Source of the DNA: Rhodobacter capsulatus
GTDB taxonomy: Bacteria; Pseudomonadota; Alphaproteobacteria; Rhodobacterales; Rhodobacteraceae
DNA length: 64,000 nucleotides
Reading direction: 5' to 3'
Assembly (NCBI RefSeq): GCF_005144475.1
Contig: NZ_SWJZ01000022.1
Span: 1 to 64,000 of the forward strand
The position numbers and the translations under genes were made by a program. This document shows positions 17,516 through 26,597 of the stretch, piece after piece. A model generated the notes under the pieces. That model did no database searches. It saw nothing but the letters and a program-made list of their open reading frames with translations, and was not told where the DNA came from. How positions within the stretch are numbered: the stretch's first letter is position 1; each line of letters opens with the position of its first letter.

Positions 17516-18010
17516 TCAGGCCATACGGCCCAGGATGTTCGTCTTCCACGCCAATTGATGCACGGCCACCGCCGTCACATGCAGCGCGATCAGGCCCAAA
17601 AGCCCCCCGGCCAACAGCTTGTGCAGCCCGGCCGCCGGTCCGATATGGGCAAAAAGCGCCAGCCCACCCAGAACCGGCATGGCGATCAGCACGGCATAGA
17701 AGGCCGCATGGGTCACGCGTGCAAGCCGGGCCGCCCAGTCGGGTTCGGCTTCGGGCAGCGCCGGAACGCCGTCGCGGCGGGCAATCGCCAAGCGCCACAG
17801 CATCAGGCCAAGGATCGTCAGGCCGGTCAAAGCGTGCAAGGCGACGGTGCCGCCATCGGTGCCACGACCGCCATGCATCGCATGGCCGAAGGCGCGGCCA
17901 ATTTCGTGAAAGACGGTGAATTGCGCCGCCACGAGCAGCAGCACCGCCCAATGCAGGCGTTTTTGCAGCCGGGAATACGCGGCAGGGACGGTTTGGGAAG
18001 GATCAATCAT
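17516..18010 (-). CDS. Cytochrome b561 family membrane protein
   Basis: The 164-residue protein begins YSRLQKRLHWAVLLLVAAQF and has four hydrophobic segments with conserved histidines: H20 in RLHW, the HALTGL histidine, HKLLAG and LIALHVTAVAVHQ. These fit the di-haem b561 (CybB) fold. It should shuttle electrons, perhaps as a superoxide:quinone oxidoreductase, in the inner membrane. The start at 18010 was chosen because the hydrophilic N-terminus then directly precedes the first haem-binding helix. It lies 190 bp from the ferric reductase gene in the same direction, though a functional link is not shown. Confidence 0.88.
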   Translation of the reverse strand: MIDPSQTVPAAYSRLQKRLHWAVLLLVAAQFTVFHEIGRAFGHAMHGGRGTDGGTVALHALTGLTILGLMLWRLAIARRDGVPALPEAEPDWAARLARVTHAAFYAVLIAMPVLGGLALFAHIGPAAGLHKLLAGGLLGLIALHVTAVAVHQLAWKTNILGRMA

Positions 18011-18118
18011 CGTCGTCTCCTGTGTTGGATCGACAACTTTACGCCTGCCGCGCGCCATTCCGTTTCGAAATGACGTGATCGTGTTCGACCTGCGCGAACG
18101 CGGTCCTCTGCCGGGCGC

Positions 18119-19012
18119 TCATGCCCCCACGCTGGCGGCCAACCGGTCGCGCAGCCAGCGTTGCGCGGGGTCTTGTTGCAGCCTTTCGTGCCAGACGAGG
18201 ATCTTGCGAAAGCCCTCCACAGGCACGGGCGGCGGGACGGCGATGATCCCCGCTTCGCCCTCGATCAGCCGGCGCGGCACAAGCGCGAGCATGTCGGAGC
18301 GGCGGATCAGGTCGATCAGGATGGTGAAGCTCGGCACGCTGGCCACGACGCGGCGGCGCTGTCCGATCGCGTCCAGCGCCCGATCCGTCGCCCCGGAAAA
18401 GGCCGTGCCGTCATGTGACATGATTGCGTGGTCAAGCGCGCAGAACGCCGCCAGATCCGCCACCGCCTGCCGCTGCGGATGATCCGCGCGCAGGATCACC
18501 ACATAGGTCTCCTCGAAAAGCCGCCGCGTCCGCAGGGTCTCGGGCGCCATCTCCGGCGTCACCAGCGCCATGTCGAGCGCGCCTTCCGCCATCTGCCGGG
18601 GAAAATCCGCCGCAACGGGCCGCACCGACAGCCGCACCCCGGGCGCCTCCTGCCGCAGCCGCTGGAGGAACGGCAACAGGACCGCCCGCTGCGCGTAATC
18701 CGTGGCCGCAACCCGCAAGGTCAGGTCCGCGCGCTGCGGATCGAAGCTGACGCCCTGCAAGATCGCCTCGATCTCGGCCAGAACGGCCTTGAGTGTCGGC
18801 GCAAGTTCCTCGGCGCGGGGCGTGGGCAGCATGCCGCGTTGGGTCCGCACGAAAAGCGGGTCGTCCAGACGTTCGCGCAGCCGGGTCAACATGCCGCTGA
18901 CGGCGGGTTGCGACAGGCCAAGCCGCTGCGCCGCACGCGAGACTGACCGGGTCTCGAGCAGCGCCTCAAGCGCACGCAAGAGGTTCAGATCGAAGGTTCT
19001 GATATCAGCCAT
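18119..19012 (-). CDS. LysR-family transcriptional regulator
   Basis: The 297 residues begin with a clear LysR helix-turn-helix (FDLNLLRALEALLE, SRAAQRLGLSQPAVSGMLTRL), followed by an effector domain from about residue 90 (DLTLRVAATDYAQRAVLLPFL). The pattern is close to NodD/PbuR-like members that have 'LNLL.ALEAL' openings. It is divergent from the SRPBCC gene at 19,099 with an 86-bp gap, the typical spacing between a LysR gene and its regulated neighbour. Confidence 0.9.
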   Translation of the reverse strand: MADIRTFDLNLLRALEALLETRSVSRAAQRLGLSQPAVSGMLTRLRERLDDPLFVRTQRGMLPTPRAEELAPTLKAVLAEIEAILQGVSFDPQRADLTLRVAATDYAQRAVLLPFLQRLRQEAPGVRLSVRPVAADFPRQMAEGALDMALVTPEMAPETLRTRRLFEETYVVILRADHPQRQAVADLAAFCALDHAIMSHDGTAFSGATDRALDAIGQRRRVVASVPSFTILIDLIRRSDMLALVPRRLIEGEAGIIAVPPPVPVEGFRKILVWHERLQQDPAQRWLRDRLAASVGA

Positions 19013-19098
19013 GGCGATACCTCATAGCGGAATATGCGATTGGAGTTATAAAGCGGGGGCGGCGATATCTCCAGCATCGAAGATCACAGGAGAGATCC

Positions 19099-19614
19099 AT
19101 GTCCGACATTCTCTGGCCGCAAGGCTATGTTCCCGGTTTCACCGACAATTTCTGCTCGAACGAGGTCATCGTCACCGGGCTGACCACGGCCGAGGTCTGG
19201 CCGTTCCTCGCCATCCCGAGCCGCTGGCCCGACTATTACGCCAATGCCGCCGATGTCGAGATCCACGATGGCAAGGGCCCCGAACTGCGCCTGGGCGACA
19301 GTTTCTTCTTCCGCACCTTCGGCTTTCCGGTGCCGTCGCGGGTGGTGGAATGCGTGCCGCCGGTCAAGGGGCAACCGGCGCGGCTGGCCTGGCATGGCTG
19401 GGCGGGCGAGATTGGCGCGGCGGATCGGCTTGACGTGCATCACGCCTGGCTGATCGAGGATCTGTCCGAAGGCCGCGTGCGGATCCTGACGCAGGAGACG
19501 CAAAACGGTGCCCCGGCGCGGGAACTGGCCAAGGCCGTGCCCAATCCGATGATCAACGGCCATCAGGATTGGCTCAACGGCCTCGTTGCGGCCGCCCGCG
19601 CGGCCAAGGCGTGA
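19099..19614 (+). CDS. SRPBCC-family protein (polyketide cyclase/dehydrase-like)
   Basis: The 171-residue protein has the START-like pattern of SRPBCC proteins: 'VIVTGLTTAEVWPFLAIPSRWPDYYANA', a FRTFGFPVPSRVVECVPP strand pair, W-H-G-W-A-G, and a long C-terminal helix (HQDWLNGLVAAARA). These proteins bind hydrophobic ligands, and some act as cyclases or hydrolases; the role here is unknown. AGGAGAG precedes the start. It probably answers to the divergent LysR regulator. Confidence 0.8.
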   Translation: MSDILWPQGYVPGFTDNFCSNEVIVTGLTTAEVWPFLAIPSRWPDYYANAADVEIHDGKGPELRLGDSFFFRTFGFPVPSRVVECVPPVKGQPARLAWHGWAGEIGAADRLDVHHAWLIEDLSEGRVRILTQETQNGAPARELAKAVPNPMINGHQDWLNGLVAAARAAKA

Positions 19615-19658
19615 CCGCAGGGGGCGGCCCGGGCCGGGCTGCCCCGTTCGCGCCGGGC

Positions 19659-20000
19659 CTAGACCACGCCGACCGTGACCGGAAGCCGGGTGTAGAAGAC
19701 CCCGGCGGATTGCGCGGCCAATGCGTCCAGCAGACGGTCGATCTGGTCGCTCGAGGCGATGGCGGTAATCTGCACGGGCACCTCGGCATCGTCGAAAAGC
19801 GTGACCGCGTGGATGACCCCGTCATGCCCCTGTCCTTTCATCCCCGCCACCATCGTCGCGCCGCGCAGGCCAAGACGGGCGATTTCGGCAAACAACCATT
19901 GCGTCAGCGGAATTTCACCGTGCAGGCGGCTTTGCTGGGTGAAGAAGGTCACCTGTTCGGCGGCATGGGGGGCGACCGGGGGGCGGGCTTGCAGCGGCAT
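19659..20000 (-). CDS. DUF190 family protein (PII-like fold)
   Basis: From the ATG complementary to 19998-20000 the protein has 113 residues matching DUF190: EQVTFFTQQSRLHGEIPLTQWLFAEIARLGLRGATMVAGMKGQG, cited in parts as QSRLHGEIPL and LGLRGATMVAG, then VPVQITAIASSDQIDRLLD. The family has a PII-like ferredoxin fold and usually accompanies ion channels or transporters. Here it ends an efflux operon, 19 bp after the HlyD-type adaptor gene. A regulatory or sensing role in the pump is inferred from position. Confidence 0.85.
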   Translation of the reverse strand: MPLQARPPVAPHAAEQVTFFTQQSRLHGEIPLTQWLFAEIARLGLRGATMVAGMKGQGHDGVIHAVTLFDDAEVPVQITAIASSDQIDRLLDALAAQSAGVFYTRLPVTVGVV

Positions 20001-20019
20001 CGGGTTCTCCTGTCCGGGT

Positions 20020-21045
20020 TCAGCGGCGGGTGTCGATTTCGGGCGTTGCGGACATGCCCACGCGCAGCGCCTCAAGCCCGGGCTGATCGGGGTCGAGGGT
20101 GATCCGCACCGGCAACCTTTGGGTGATCTTGGTGAAGTTGCCGGTCGCATTCTGCGCCGCGACCGTGCTGAACACCGCTCCGCTGGCCGGGCCGAGGCTG
20201 GCGACGCGACCGGTGAAGCTCTGCCCCGGAAGCGCGTCGACGCGCACCGTGACCGGCTGACCGGCGGCGACATGGGCCAGTTGCGTTTCGCGGAAGTTCG
20301 CTTCGATATAGAGCTGGTCGAGCGGAACAATCGTCAGAAGCGTCTGACCGATCGCCGCATAGGCCCCGACCCGCAGGGCGGCGCCGGCGACGATGCCGCT
20401 TTCGGGCGCAAGGATGCGGGCATGCGAGAGCTGGAGCTTCGCATTGGCCAGACCGGCCTCCGCCTGGGTCAGCGCGGCATCGGCGCCAGCGATCTGTGCG
20501 GCAATCACCTGGGCCTGCGCCTCGGCCGCATCCAGCGCCGCGCGGCTGGCGGCGCTGTTCGCCTCGGCCGCAAGCAGCGCCGAAACCGCCTCGTCCAGGG
20601 TCTTTTGCGCCGTCGAGCTTTGCTTCACCAGATGGCGGGCGCGTCTTTCCGCGGTGCGCGCCAGATCAAGCGCCGCGTCGGCGGCCTTGATCGTCGCCGT
20701 CGCCCGGGCGATCTCGGCCGTCTGGACGGCTTGCTGCGCCTGAAGCGTCGTCTGTGCGGCGCGTGCCGCCGCTGTCGCGGCTTCAGCCGTTTCAACCCCG
20801 ATCCTGAGATCGCGGTCATCGAGCACCGCCAGCAGATCGCCTTTTGCGACCGGCTGGTTCTCTGTCACCCCCACCTCGGCCACAAGGCCCCCGATCTGTG
20901 GCGCGACATTGGTGTAATCAGCCAGCAAATAGGCGTCGTCGGTGTGCTGATAGCGCGCCTCCGACGGCGGCCGGTTGAGCATCCATGCGGCCCCAAGAAG
21001 GGCCGCACCCAGCGCCGCAAGAATGATATACTTTTGTTTTGTCAT
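20020..21045 (-). CDS. HlyD-family membrane fusion protein of an EmrAB-like pump
   Basis: The 341 residues show an N-terminal transmembrane anchor (IILAALGAALLGAAWML), a biotinyl-lipoyl half-motif (QIGGLVAEVGVTENQPVAKGDLL), an alanine-rich coiled coil (about residues 80-190), the second lipoyl half (LAPESGIVAGAALRVGAYA) and a beta-barrel domain. This is the EmrA arrangement. It bridges the MFS pump and the outer membrane. The start overlaps the pump stop by 4 bp (ATGA), so the pair is coupled. Confidence 0.9.
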   Translation of the reverse strand: MTKQKYIILAALGAALLGAAWMLNRPPSEARYQHTDDAYLLADYTNVAPQIGGLVAEVGVTENQPVAKGDLLAVLDDRDLRIGVETAEAATAAARAAQTTLQAQQAVQTAEIARATATIKAADAALDLARTAERRARHLVKQSSTAQKTLDEAVSALLAAEANSAASRAALDAAEAQAQVIAAQIAGADAALTQAEAGLANAKLQLSHARILAPESGIVAGAALRVGAYAAIGQTLLTIVPLDQLYIEANFRETQLAHVAAGQPVTVRVDALPGQSFTGRVASLGPASGAVFSTVAAQNATGNFTKITQRLPVRITLDPDQPGLEALRVGMSATPEIDTRR

Positions 21046-22634
21046 GATTTTACCGGTTCGGCGGAGGGCGGGGAAGGAAGTGTTGGCGCGGGAATGAAAC
21101 GAAACAGCGCGGCATAGGGAACAAGCAGGAAGGCCAGCGCCCCAAGCAGCCGATAGGCATCCGCCACAGCCAGCACGGCCGCCTGTTCGTTGATCAGGCT
21201 GGCGGCTTCGGCTGCGCCGGGCGGGTGTGGCAGCAGGTTGCGCACCATCCCCCAGCGCTCGACCAGATGCATCGAATGCCCCTCGGCGCGCAGCTCCTCG
21301 AAATGACCGATCAGCGCGACGCCAAGCAGCGTCGCAAAGGCGCGCAGGGTATTCACCAGACCGGCGACAAAGGGCCCCTCCATCGGCTGCACGACGCTTG
21401 TCGACAAAAACAGCATCGAGACCACCGTCATCGGCTGACCGATCGCCTGGAGGATCTGCATCGGGATGAACTGCTGCCAGGTCCAGGTCGCATCAAGCCC
21501 GGCGGCAAGGAAACAGGCCGTGCCCACGCAAAGAAGGCCCGAGGCGAAGACTTTGCGCGCATCGATCCATTTGCGATACAGCAGCAGCGCCACAAGCGAG
21601 CCGAACAGCAGTTGCGGCAGGCCGATGATCAGCCCGAGCGGGGCGCTTTGCAGCGGCCGATAGCCCTGCGTCTGCGCCAGCAGTCCGGCGGGCAGACCGG
21701 CGCCGGAATAGAAGATCGTCAGGATGACAACGAAGGCCGAAAAGCCGATCTGGAGATTGCGCCGCGCCAGCAGTTGCAACCGGATGAAGGGGGCGGGATG
21801 GGACCATTCGAAGGCCCCATAGGCCAGCAGGCACAGCCCCCCCGCCAGCAGGCAGAACGACACCAGCGGCGCGTTGAACCAGTCCAGCCGATTGCCCTGT
21901 CCGATCCCGAGGGCGATCATGAACAGTCCCGGCGCCCCCGTGATCAGCGCGGGCCAGTTCAGCGTCGCAAAGCGTGGCCAGTGGACGGGCTCCTTCGGCA
22001 ACCCCCAACCGACAAGCCCGGTGCAGATCACCGCAGCGGGCAGAAACTGCCACCAAAGGCCATTCGGCAGCGCGACACTATCGGTCCAAAACCCGGCGAT
22101 CCAGATTGCGATGTTGGGCGCAAAGGTCGCCGTCAGCGCGTAAAGCGCGAGCCCGTGCAGCCGGATCGCCATCGGCAGGAAGCGCAGCGCCATCATCATC
22201 AGGATCGGGATCAAGGCCCCCGCCGAAACCCCCTGCACGGTGCGCAGCACCAAAAGCACCGGCAGGTTGATCACGAAGGGGGTCACCAACCCGATCCCGG
22301 CCGTCGTCCAAAGCGCGATCAGGTAGAACCGTCGCACGGTCAGCGTGATTGAAAACCAGGTGGCAAAGGGCATCACCATCAGCTCGCCTGCCGCATAGCA
22401 GACGTTGAGCCACGAGGCCTCGTCGATGCCCAGACCCAGACCGCCGCGCACATCGGCCAGCGCCAACCCGCCCAGACGGCTGTTCAGCCCCGACATCATG
22501 GCCGAGATCAGAACCCCGGTCAGGGCCGCCGCAATGCGCGGCGTCAGCGCCGCGGGGGGTCCCGGGGGCGGGCCCGGAGGTGGGCCGGAGCGGGGGTGCT
22601 GCTGCGGGGTCATGGCGGGCGCCTGCATCGGCAA
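21042..22634 (-). CDS. DHA2-family MFS multidrug transporter (EmrB-like)
   Basis: The 530-residue protein has a proline-rich N-terminal tail followed by about 14 transmembrane segments, as in the DHA2/EmrB branch. Motifs include LNVCYAAGELMVMPFATWFS and the motif-C-like 'GVSAGALIPILMMMAL'. Aromatic and charged content in the central helices fits a drug:proton antiporter. Several in-frame ATGs lie at the N-terminus (22634, 22628, 22613), so the true start may be up to seven codons later. It is divergent from a TetR gene with paired palindromes in between, so expression is probably repressed by that TetR. Confidence 0.88.
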   Translation of the reverse strand: MPMQAPAMTPQQHPRSGPPPGPPPGPPAALTPRIAAALTGVLISAMMSGLNSRLGGLALADVRGGLGLGIDEASWLNVCYAAGELMVMPFATWFSITLTVRRFYLIALWTTAGIGLVTPFVINLPVLLVLRTVQGVSAGALIPILMMMALRFLPMAIRLHGLALYALTATFAPNIAIWIAGFWTDSVALPNGLWWQFLPAAVICTGLVGWGLPKEPVHWPRFATLNWPALITGAPGLFMIALGIGQGNRLDWFNAPLVSFCLLAGGLCLLAYGAFEWSHPAPFIRLQLLARRNLQIGFSAFVVILTIFYSGAGLPAGLLAQTQGYRPLQSAPLGLIIGLPQLLFGSLVALLLYRKWIDARKVFASGLLCVGTACFLAAGLDATWTWQQFIPMQILQAIGQPMTVVSMLFLSTSVVQPMEGPFVAGLVNTLRAFATLLGVALIGHFEELRAEGHSMHLVERWGMVRNLLPHPPGAAEAASLINEQAAVLAVADAYRLLGALAFLLVPYAALFRFIPAPTLPSPPSAEPVKS

Positions 22635-22671
22635 TCGGTCCGGTCGGTGGGAGATCAGGGGCGATTCGAGT

Positions 22672-22723
22672 GGTAACGAGCATTACCGCTTGTTGGTCGG
22701 GTGATATGGTAATAGCCATTACC
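22672..22723. promoter_or_regulatory. Paired TetR operators between the efflux pump and tetR genes
   Basis: Two 16-bp palindromes stand in the 118-bp divergent gap: GGTAACGAGCATTACC (22672-22687) and GGTAATAGCCATTACC (22708-22723). They share GGTAA...TTACC ends and are 36 bp apart centre to centre. Their position between a TetR gene and its divergent pump makes them the likely operators for that regulator. Confidence 0.75.
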
Positions 22724-22752
22724 GGCGCAAGGGAAAAAGGAGATGGCCGCCC

Positions 22753-23376
22753 ATGGAGTCCAGCGCGACGTCCGACCTCGAAGATCCGCGCCGACAGGTC
22801 ATCCTGGAGGCGGCGGCAGAACTCTTTTTCCGCGAGGGCTATGCGGCAACGAGCATCGACGCGATCATTGCCCGGACGGGGGGCTCGAAGCGGACGATCT
22901 ATGCCCTTTTCGGCAACAAGAAGGGTCTGTTCGAAGCGCTCGTGCGGGAAAATTCGCAGCGGCTCTTTGCCGGACTTGCTCCGGGCATGACCGAGACCGC
23001 GCCGCTCGAAACCGTGTTGCGCAGATTTGCCGAGCAGCTTCTTGACCTTCTGATGCGCCCGCGGACCGTTGCGGTCTTTCGCATCGCCGTCAGCGAGGCG
23101 CAGCGATTTCCCGATCTTGCGCAATCGTTCAACGCCCTCGGACCGGGTCCGGCGCGGCTGTGGCTGGCCGATGTGCTTGCGCGTGCGCAGCTGCAAGGCG
23201 AGATCCGCCACGCGGACCCGACGGCTTTGACGGATCAGTTTTTCGGGTTGATCCGGGGCAATCTCTACTTCGATCTGGTTCTGGGGCTGCGCACCCCCCC
23301 GGATCGGGAGGAACTCGCCGGGATCGCGCATGCCGCGACCTCGGTCTTTCTGGACGGCCTTCGCCCTGACCGGTGA
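22753..23376 (+). CDS. TetR/AcrR-family repressor
   Basis: The 207-residue protein has the TetR helix-turn-helix at about residues 14-60 (VILEAAAELFFREGYAATSIDAI, then GSKRTIYALFGNKKGLF), and a C-terminal helical domain of the AefR-like type with 'RTVAVFRIAVSEAQRFPDLA'. It is divergent from the EmrB-like pump, and the gap holds two related palindromes. Together these strongly suggest that it represses the pump operon and itself, with release by a pump substrate. Confidence 0.9.
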   Translation: MESSATSDLEDPRRQVILEAAAELFFREGYAATSIDAIIARTGGSKRTIYALFGNKKGLFEALVRENSQRLFAGLAPGMTETAPLETVLRRFAEQLLDLLMRPRTVAVFRIAVSEAQRFPDLAQSFNALGPGPARLWLADVLARAQLQGEIRHADPTALTDQFFGLIRGNLYFDLVLGLRTPPDREELAGIAHAATSVFLDGLRPDR

Positions 23377-23470
23377 GCGACCGTCTTCGCAATGATGTTA
23401 GCGCCGGAACTGTCCGCCGGACGCGTATGATCCGGCAAAGGGGCGCGGGCCCGAAAGACGGAGACGGAAG

Positions 23471-25012
23471 ATGATCGGACGGCGGATGATGTTGCAAGGC
23501 GTGGCGGCGCTGGCGCTTGGTGCCGCGGGCGGGGTGTTGCGGGCGGGTCCCGCGCGGGCCGAGGGGCAAGGTCTGGCCTTCGACCCCGAAGCGTATGAGA
23601 CGCTGTCGACAACGGTCGAGACCTCGCGTGGGACAGTCGCGGTGCGGTATCGGTTCTGGCGCGCCATTCCCTATGTCGCCCGCCCGGTGGCGCCGCAGTA
23701 TCAGGTGCTCAACGTCTCGGTGCCGATCGAGATCGACGGGGTGACGGTCGATGCGAGCGCCGCGCCGATCCTTTTGGCCAATGCGGTGGGGGGCTACATG
23801 CCCTCGGATGTCAGTGCGGCCAAGGGGGTCGGCGAGGGCGGCATGATGGGGCCGCCGCCGGACATGGCGCCGCCCGCAGGGCCGCCTTCGGGGATGGCCG
23901 CGCCCAGCGGGTCGGCGCTGATGCTGGCGGCGGGCAAGCGGGTCTCGAACGCGAAACTGGCGCTGGCGGCAGGGCTGGTGGTGGTCGAGCCGGGGGCGCG
24001 GGGCCGCACGCTCACCGATGCCGCGGGGCATTACATCGGCACGGCCCCGGCCGTGATCGTCGATCTGAAGGCGGCGGTGCGGTTCATCCGCGCCAATGCG
24101 GGCCGCCTTCCGGGCAATGTGGAGCGGATCGTGTCCTCGGGCACCAGCGCGGGCGGTGCCGTCTCTGCGCTGCTGGGGGCCTCGGGCGACAGTCCGCTTT
24201 ATGCGCCGATGCTGGCCGAGCTGGGCGCGGCCAATGCGAGCGATGCGATCTTTGCCGCGGGGGCCTGGTGCCCGATCACCGATCTCGAACACGCCGATGC
24301 GGCCTATGAATGGTGCTGGGGGCCAAACCCGGTGACCGGGGCCGGGGCTGTGGATCGGGCGCTGTCGGCCACGCTTGCCGCAGCCTTTGCCCCCTATCAG
24401 AACAGTCTTGGGCTTGCCGCGCCGGATGGGTCGGGGCCACTCACCGCGGCGGCTTTCCCCGACTATCTCTTGCGCGCACATCTTGTGCCGCAAGCCACGG
24501 CACATCTGGCGGCGCTCTCCGAGACCGACCGGCAGGCCTATCTGGCCGCGCATCCGCATATCGGCTGGCGGGACGGTCAGGCGGTTCTGGATTGGGCGGG
24601 CTTCATCGCCCATGTCGGCACGCGCAAGAAGTCCCTGCCTGCCTTCGACGGCTTCGATCTGCAAACCGGCGAGAATAACCTCTTTGGTCTGGGCACCGAA
24701 AAGGCCCGCCATTTCACCGCCTTTGCCGCAGCCCGGGCCGGGACGACACTTGCCGCCGACATTGCCGAAACGCTTCGGCTGATGAACCCGATGGGGTTTC
24801 TGCTGTCGGCTCATCCGGGGCGGTCGCGGCATTGGTGGTTGCGCACCGGCACGTCAGACACCGACACTTCGCTGACGATCCTTGCCAACCTTGGCGCGGC
24901 TGCGGCGCGGGCGGGGGATGGTGTCGATCTGCGCTATTATTGGGACGCGGGCCACGGCGCGAACGAGGACGCCGAGGCCTTCATCGACTGGATCAAGACG
25001 ATCAGCGCCTGA
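23471..25012 (+). CDS. Exported tannase-like alpha/beta hydrolase
   Basis: The 513-residue protein starts with a twin-arginine-like signal (GRRMMLQGVAALALG) cut near ARA-E. An alpha/beta-hydrolase core follows with the nucleophile elbow GTSAGG (about residue 234), preceded by the helix FIRANAGRLPGNVERI. Near the C-terminus YYWDAGHGANED supplies the likely catalytic His, and WLRTGTSDTDTS the acid loop. The order and size match subtype-B tannase/esterase-like proteins of proteobacteria, which act on gallate or hydroxycinnamate esters. A Met/Pro/Gly-rich insert lies at about 125-150. Specificity is not provable here. The next genes concern aromatic ring-fission products, which fits aromatic ester use. 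Confidence 0.75.
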   Translation: MIGRRMMLQGVAALALGAAGGVLRAGPARAEGQGLAFDPEAYETLSTTVETSRGTVAVRYRFWRAIPYVARPVAPQYQVLNVSVPIEIDGVTVDASAAPILLANAVGGYMPSDVSAAKGVGEGGMMGPPPDMAPPAGPPSGMAAPSGSALMLAAGKRVSNAKLALAAGLVVVEPGARGRTLTDAAGHYIGTAPAVIVDLKAAVRFIRANAGRLPGNVERIVSSGTSAGGAVSALLGASGDSPLYAPMLAELGAANASDAIFAAGAWCPITDLEHADAAYEWCWGPNPVTGAGAVDRALSATLAAAFAPYQNSLGLAAPDGSGPLTAAAFPDYLLRAHLVPQATAHLAALSETDRQAYLAAHPHIGWRDGQAVLDWAGFIAHVGTRKKSLPAFDGFDLQTGENNLFGLGTEKARHFTAFAAARAGTTLAADIAETLRLMNPMGFLLSAHPGRSRHWWLRTGTSDTDTSLTILANLGAAAARAGDGVDLRYYWDAGHGANEDAEAFIDWIKTISA

Positions 25013-25034
25013 TCGCTCTGAAGCGGGGGGGGGA

Positions 25035-25811
25035 TCAAAGCCCCTCCGCCCCGCGCCGCAGGGCCTCGGCCGCCCGCGCCAGAAGGCCGACATCGACGCC
25101 AAGGCCAAGGAAATCCACCCCGGCCTCAAGCGCCATCGCTTGCAGCACCTTGTCGCCCGTCAGCAGCCCTGCTGGTTTGCCCGCCGCACGGATCCGGCCC
25201 AGCGTGTCGATCACCGTCGCGCGCAGATCGGGATGGGCCTGATCGGCCCCATAGCCCAGCGAGGCCGCCAAATCGGCCGGACCGACGAAAAGCGCGTCGA
25301 TCCCGGGCACGGCGGCGATGCTTTCCAGCGCGTCAACCGCCGCCCCGGTTTCGATCTGGGCGATGACGCAGATCTCCTCGGCCGCGCCCGCCATATAGCC
25401 CTCGATCCGGCCGAAGCGGGTGGCGCGCGTCAGGCCCGAGACGCCGCGAATGCCTTCGGGCGGATAGCGGGTCGCGGCCACGGCGGCCCGGGCCTCCTCG
25501 GCGGTGTTGACCATCGGAATGAGCAATGTCTGCGCCCCGGCATCCAGCATCCGCTTGATCAGCACCGCATCATTCGCCGCCGGGCGGACCCAGGCCGAAA
25601 CCGTGGGGTAGCCCGCAAGGCATTGCAATTGCGGCAGGATCGTCAGCGGGTCAGCGGGGCTGTGTTCGGTGTCAAGGCAGAGCCAGTCAAACCCCGCCCC
25701 CGCCACCACCTCGGTGGCGAAGGCGGTGGACAGCGTCGTCCAAAGCCCGAATTGGCAGCGCCCCGTGGCAAGGCCGCGCTTGAAGCGGTTCTCGATCATC
25801 GCGGCGCTCAT
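25035..25811 (-). CDS. hpaI: HpcH/HpaI-type class II aldolase
   Basis: From the ATG complementary to 25809-25811 the protein has 258 residues. It shows the HpaI signatures FGLWTTL, CLDTEHSP (Glu/Asp near the metal site), VRPAANDAVLIKRMLDAGAQTLLIPMV, GIRGVSG, and IAQIETGAAVDALESIAAVPGIDALFVGPADLAASLG, quoted in part. These enzymes cleave 4-hydroxy-2-oxo acids (such as 2,4-dihydroxyhept-2-enedioate) to pyruvate and an aldehyde. The start overlaps the hydratase stop by 4 bp. Extradiol dioxygenase and earlier pathway genes are absent nearby. Confidence 0.9.
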   Translation of the reverse strand: MSAAMIENRFKRGLATGRCQFGLWTTLSTAFATEVVAGAGFDWLCLDTEHSPADPLTILPQLQCLAGYPTVSAWVRPAANDAVLIKRMLDAGAQTLLIPMVNTAEEARAAVAATRYPPEGIRGVSGLTRATRFGRIEGYMAGAAEEICVIAQIETGAAVDALESIAAVPGIDALFVGPADLAASLGYGADQAHPDLRATVIDTLGRIRAAGKPAGLLTGDKVLQAMALEAGVDFLGLGVDVGLLARAAEALRRGAEGL

Positions 25812-26590
25812 GCGAAGGACACGCCAATGGCGCCAAGCGCGCCGTAATCGGCAAAGATCACATCGCCCGAACCGACATCGACCGGCCGGGTGAACGATCC
25901 GCCCAGAACGATGTCGCCCTTTTTCAGCCCGTCGCCCTGCGCGGCAAGCTTGTTCACCAGCCACGCCACGCCCGCCGCCGGATGGCCCATGATCGCCGCC
26001 GAAACCCCCGATTCCTCGATCACGCCGTTTTTCGACAGTGTCGCCGGGATCCAGCGCAGATCCAGATCGAAGGGTCGCAAGATCCGCCCGCCCAGAACGA
26101 TCGCGCCAAAGGCGGCGTTGTCGGCGATGGTGTCGGCAATCAGTCGCGGCACCTCGGTGCGATAGTCGATGATTTCAAGCGCGGGGGTGACATATTCGGT
26201 CGCCCGCAGCACGTCATGCATCTGGCAGCCCGCGCCCTTCAGATCTTCGCCCATTACGAACGCCAGCTCGGTTTCGAGCCGCGGCTTGAGGAACCGCCCC
26301 GCCGGGATGCGGGCGCCATCCAGGAAGGTCGCATCGTCGAACATCACGCCGTAATCCGGCTCGGTCATCTTCGAGGCCATCTGCATCGCCCGCGAGGTCA
26401 GGCCGATCTTGCGCCCGATCACCTTGGCGCCCTTGGCCGTCTTCAGCCCGGCCCAGCGGCGCTGGATGTCATAAGCATCCTCAAGCGTGATCGCGGGCCA
26501 GGTCTTCGTCAGTTGCGGCATCACCTGCCGGGTCTCTTCGGCGCGCATCAGCGCCTCGGCAGCGGCCTGCCGTTCGATTTCGCTCAGCAT
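25808..26590 (-). CDS. hpaH: 2-oxo-hept-3-ene-1,7-dioate hydratase-like protein
   Basis: The 260-residue protein belongs to the HpaH/MhpD/fumarylacetoacetase-like hydratases: AYDIQRRWAGLK, GRKIGLTSRAMQ, PDYGVMFDD, the metal-binding LKPRLETELAFVMGEDL and a C-terminal VDVGSGDVIFADYG. It should add water to a 2-oxo-3-enoate before the aldolase step encoded directly downstream, with which it overlaps by 4 bp. The gene follows a small membrane protein gene by 7 bp, so the three form one unit behind an IclR-type operator. Confidence 0.9.
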   Translation of the reverse strand: MLSEIERQAAAEALMRAEETRQVMPQLTKTWPAITLEDAYDIQRRWAGLKTAKGAKVIGRKIGLTSRAMQMASKMTEPDYGVMFDDATFLDGARIPAGRFLKPRLETELAFVMGEDLKGAGCQMHDVLRATEYVTPALEIIDYRTEVPRLIADTIADNAAFGAIVLGGRILRPFDLDLRWIPATLSKNGVIEESGVSAAIMGHPAAGVAWLVNKLAAQGDGLKKGDIVLGGSFTRPVDVGSGDVIFADYGALGAIGVSFA

Positions 26591-26597
26591 CCTGTCC

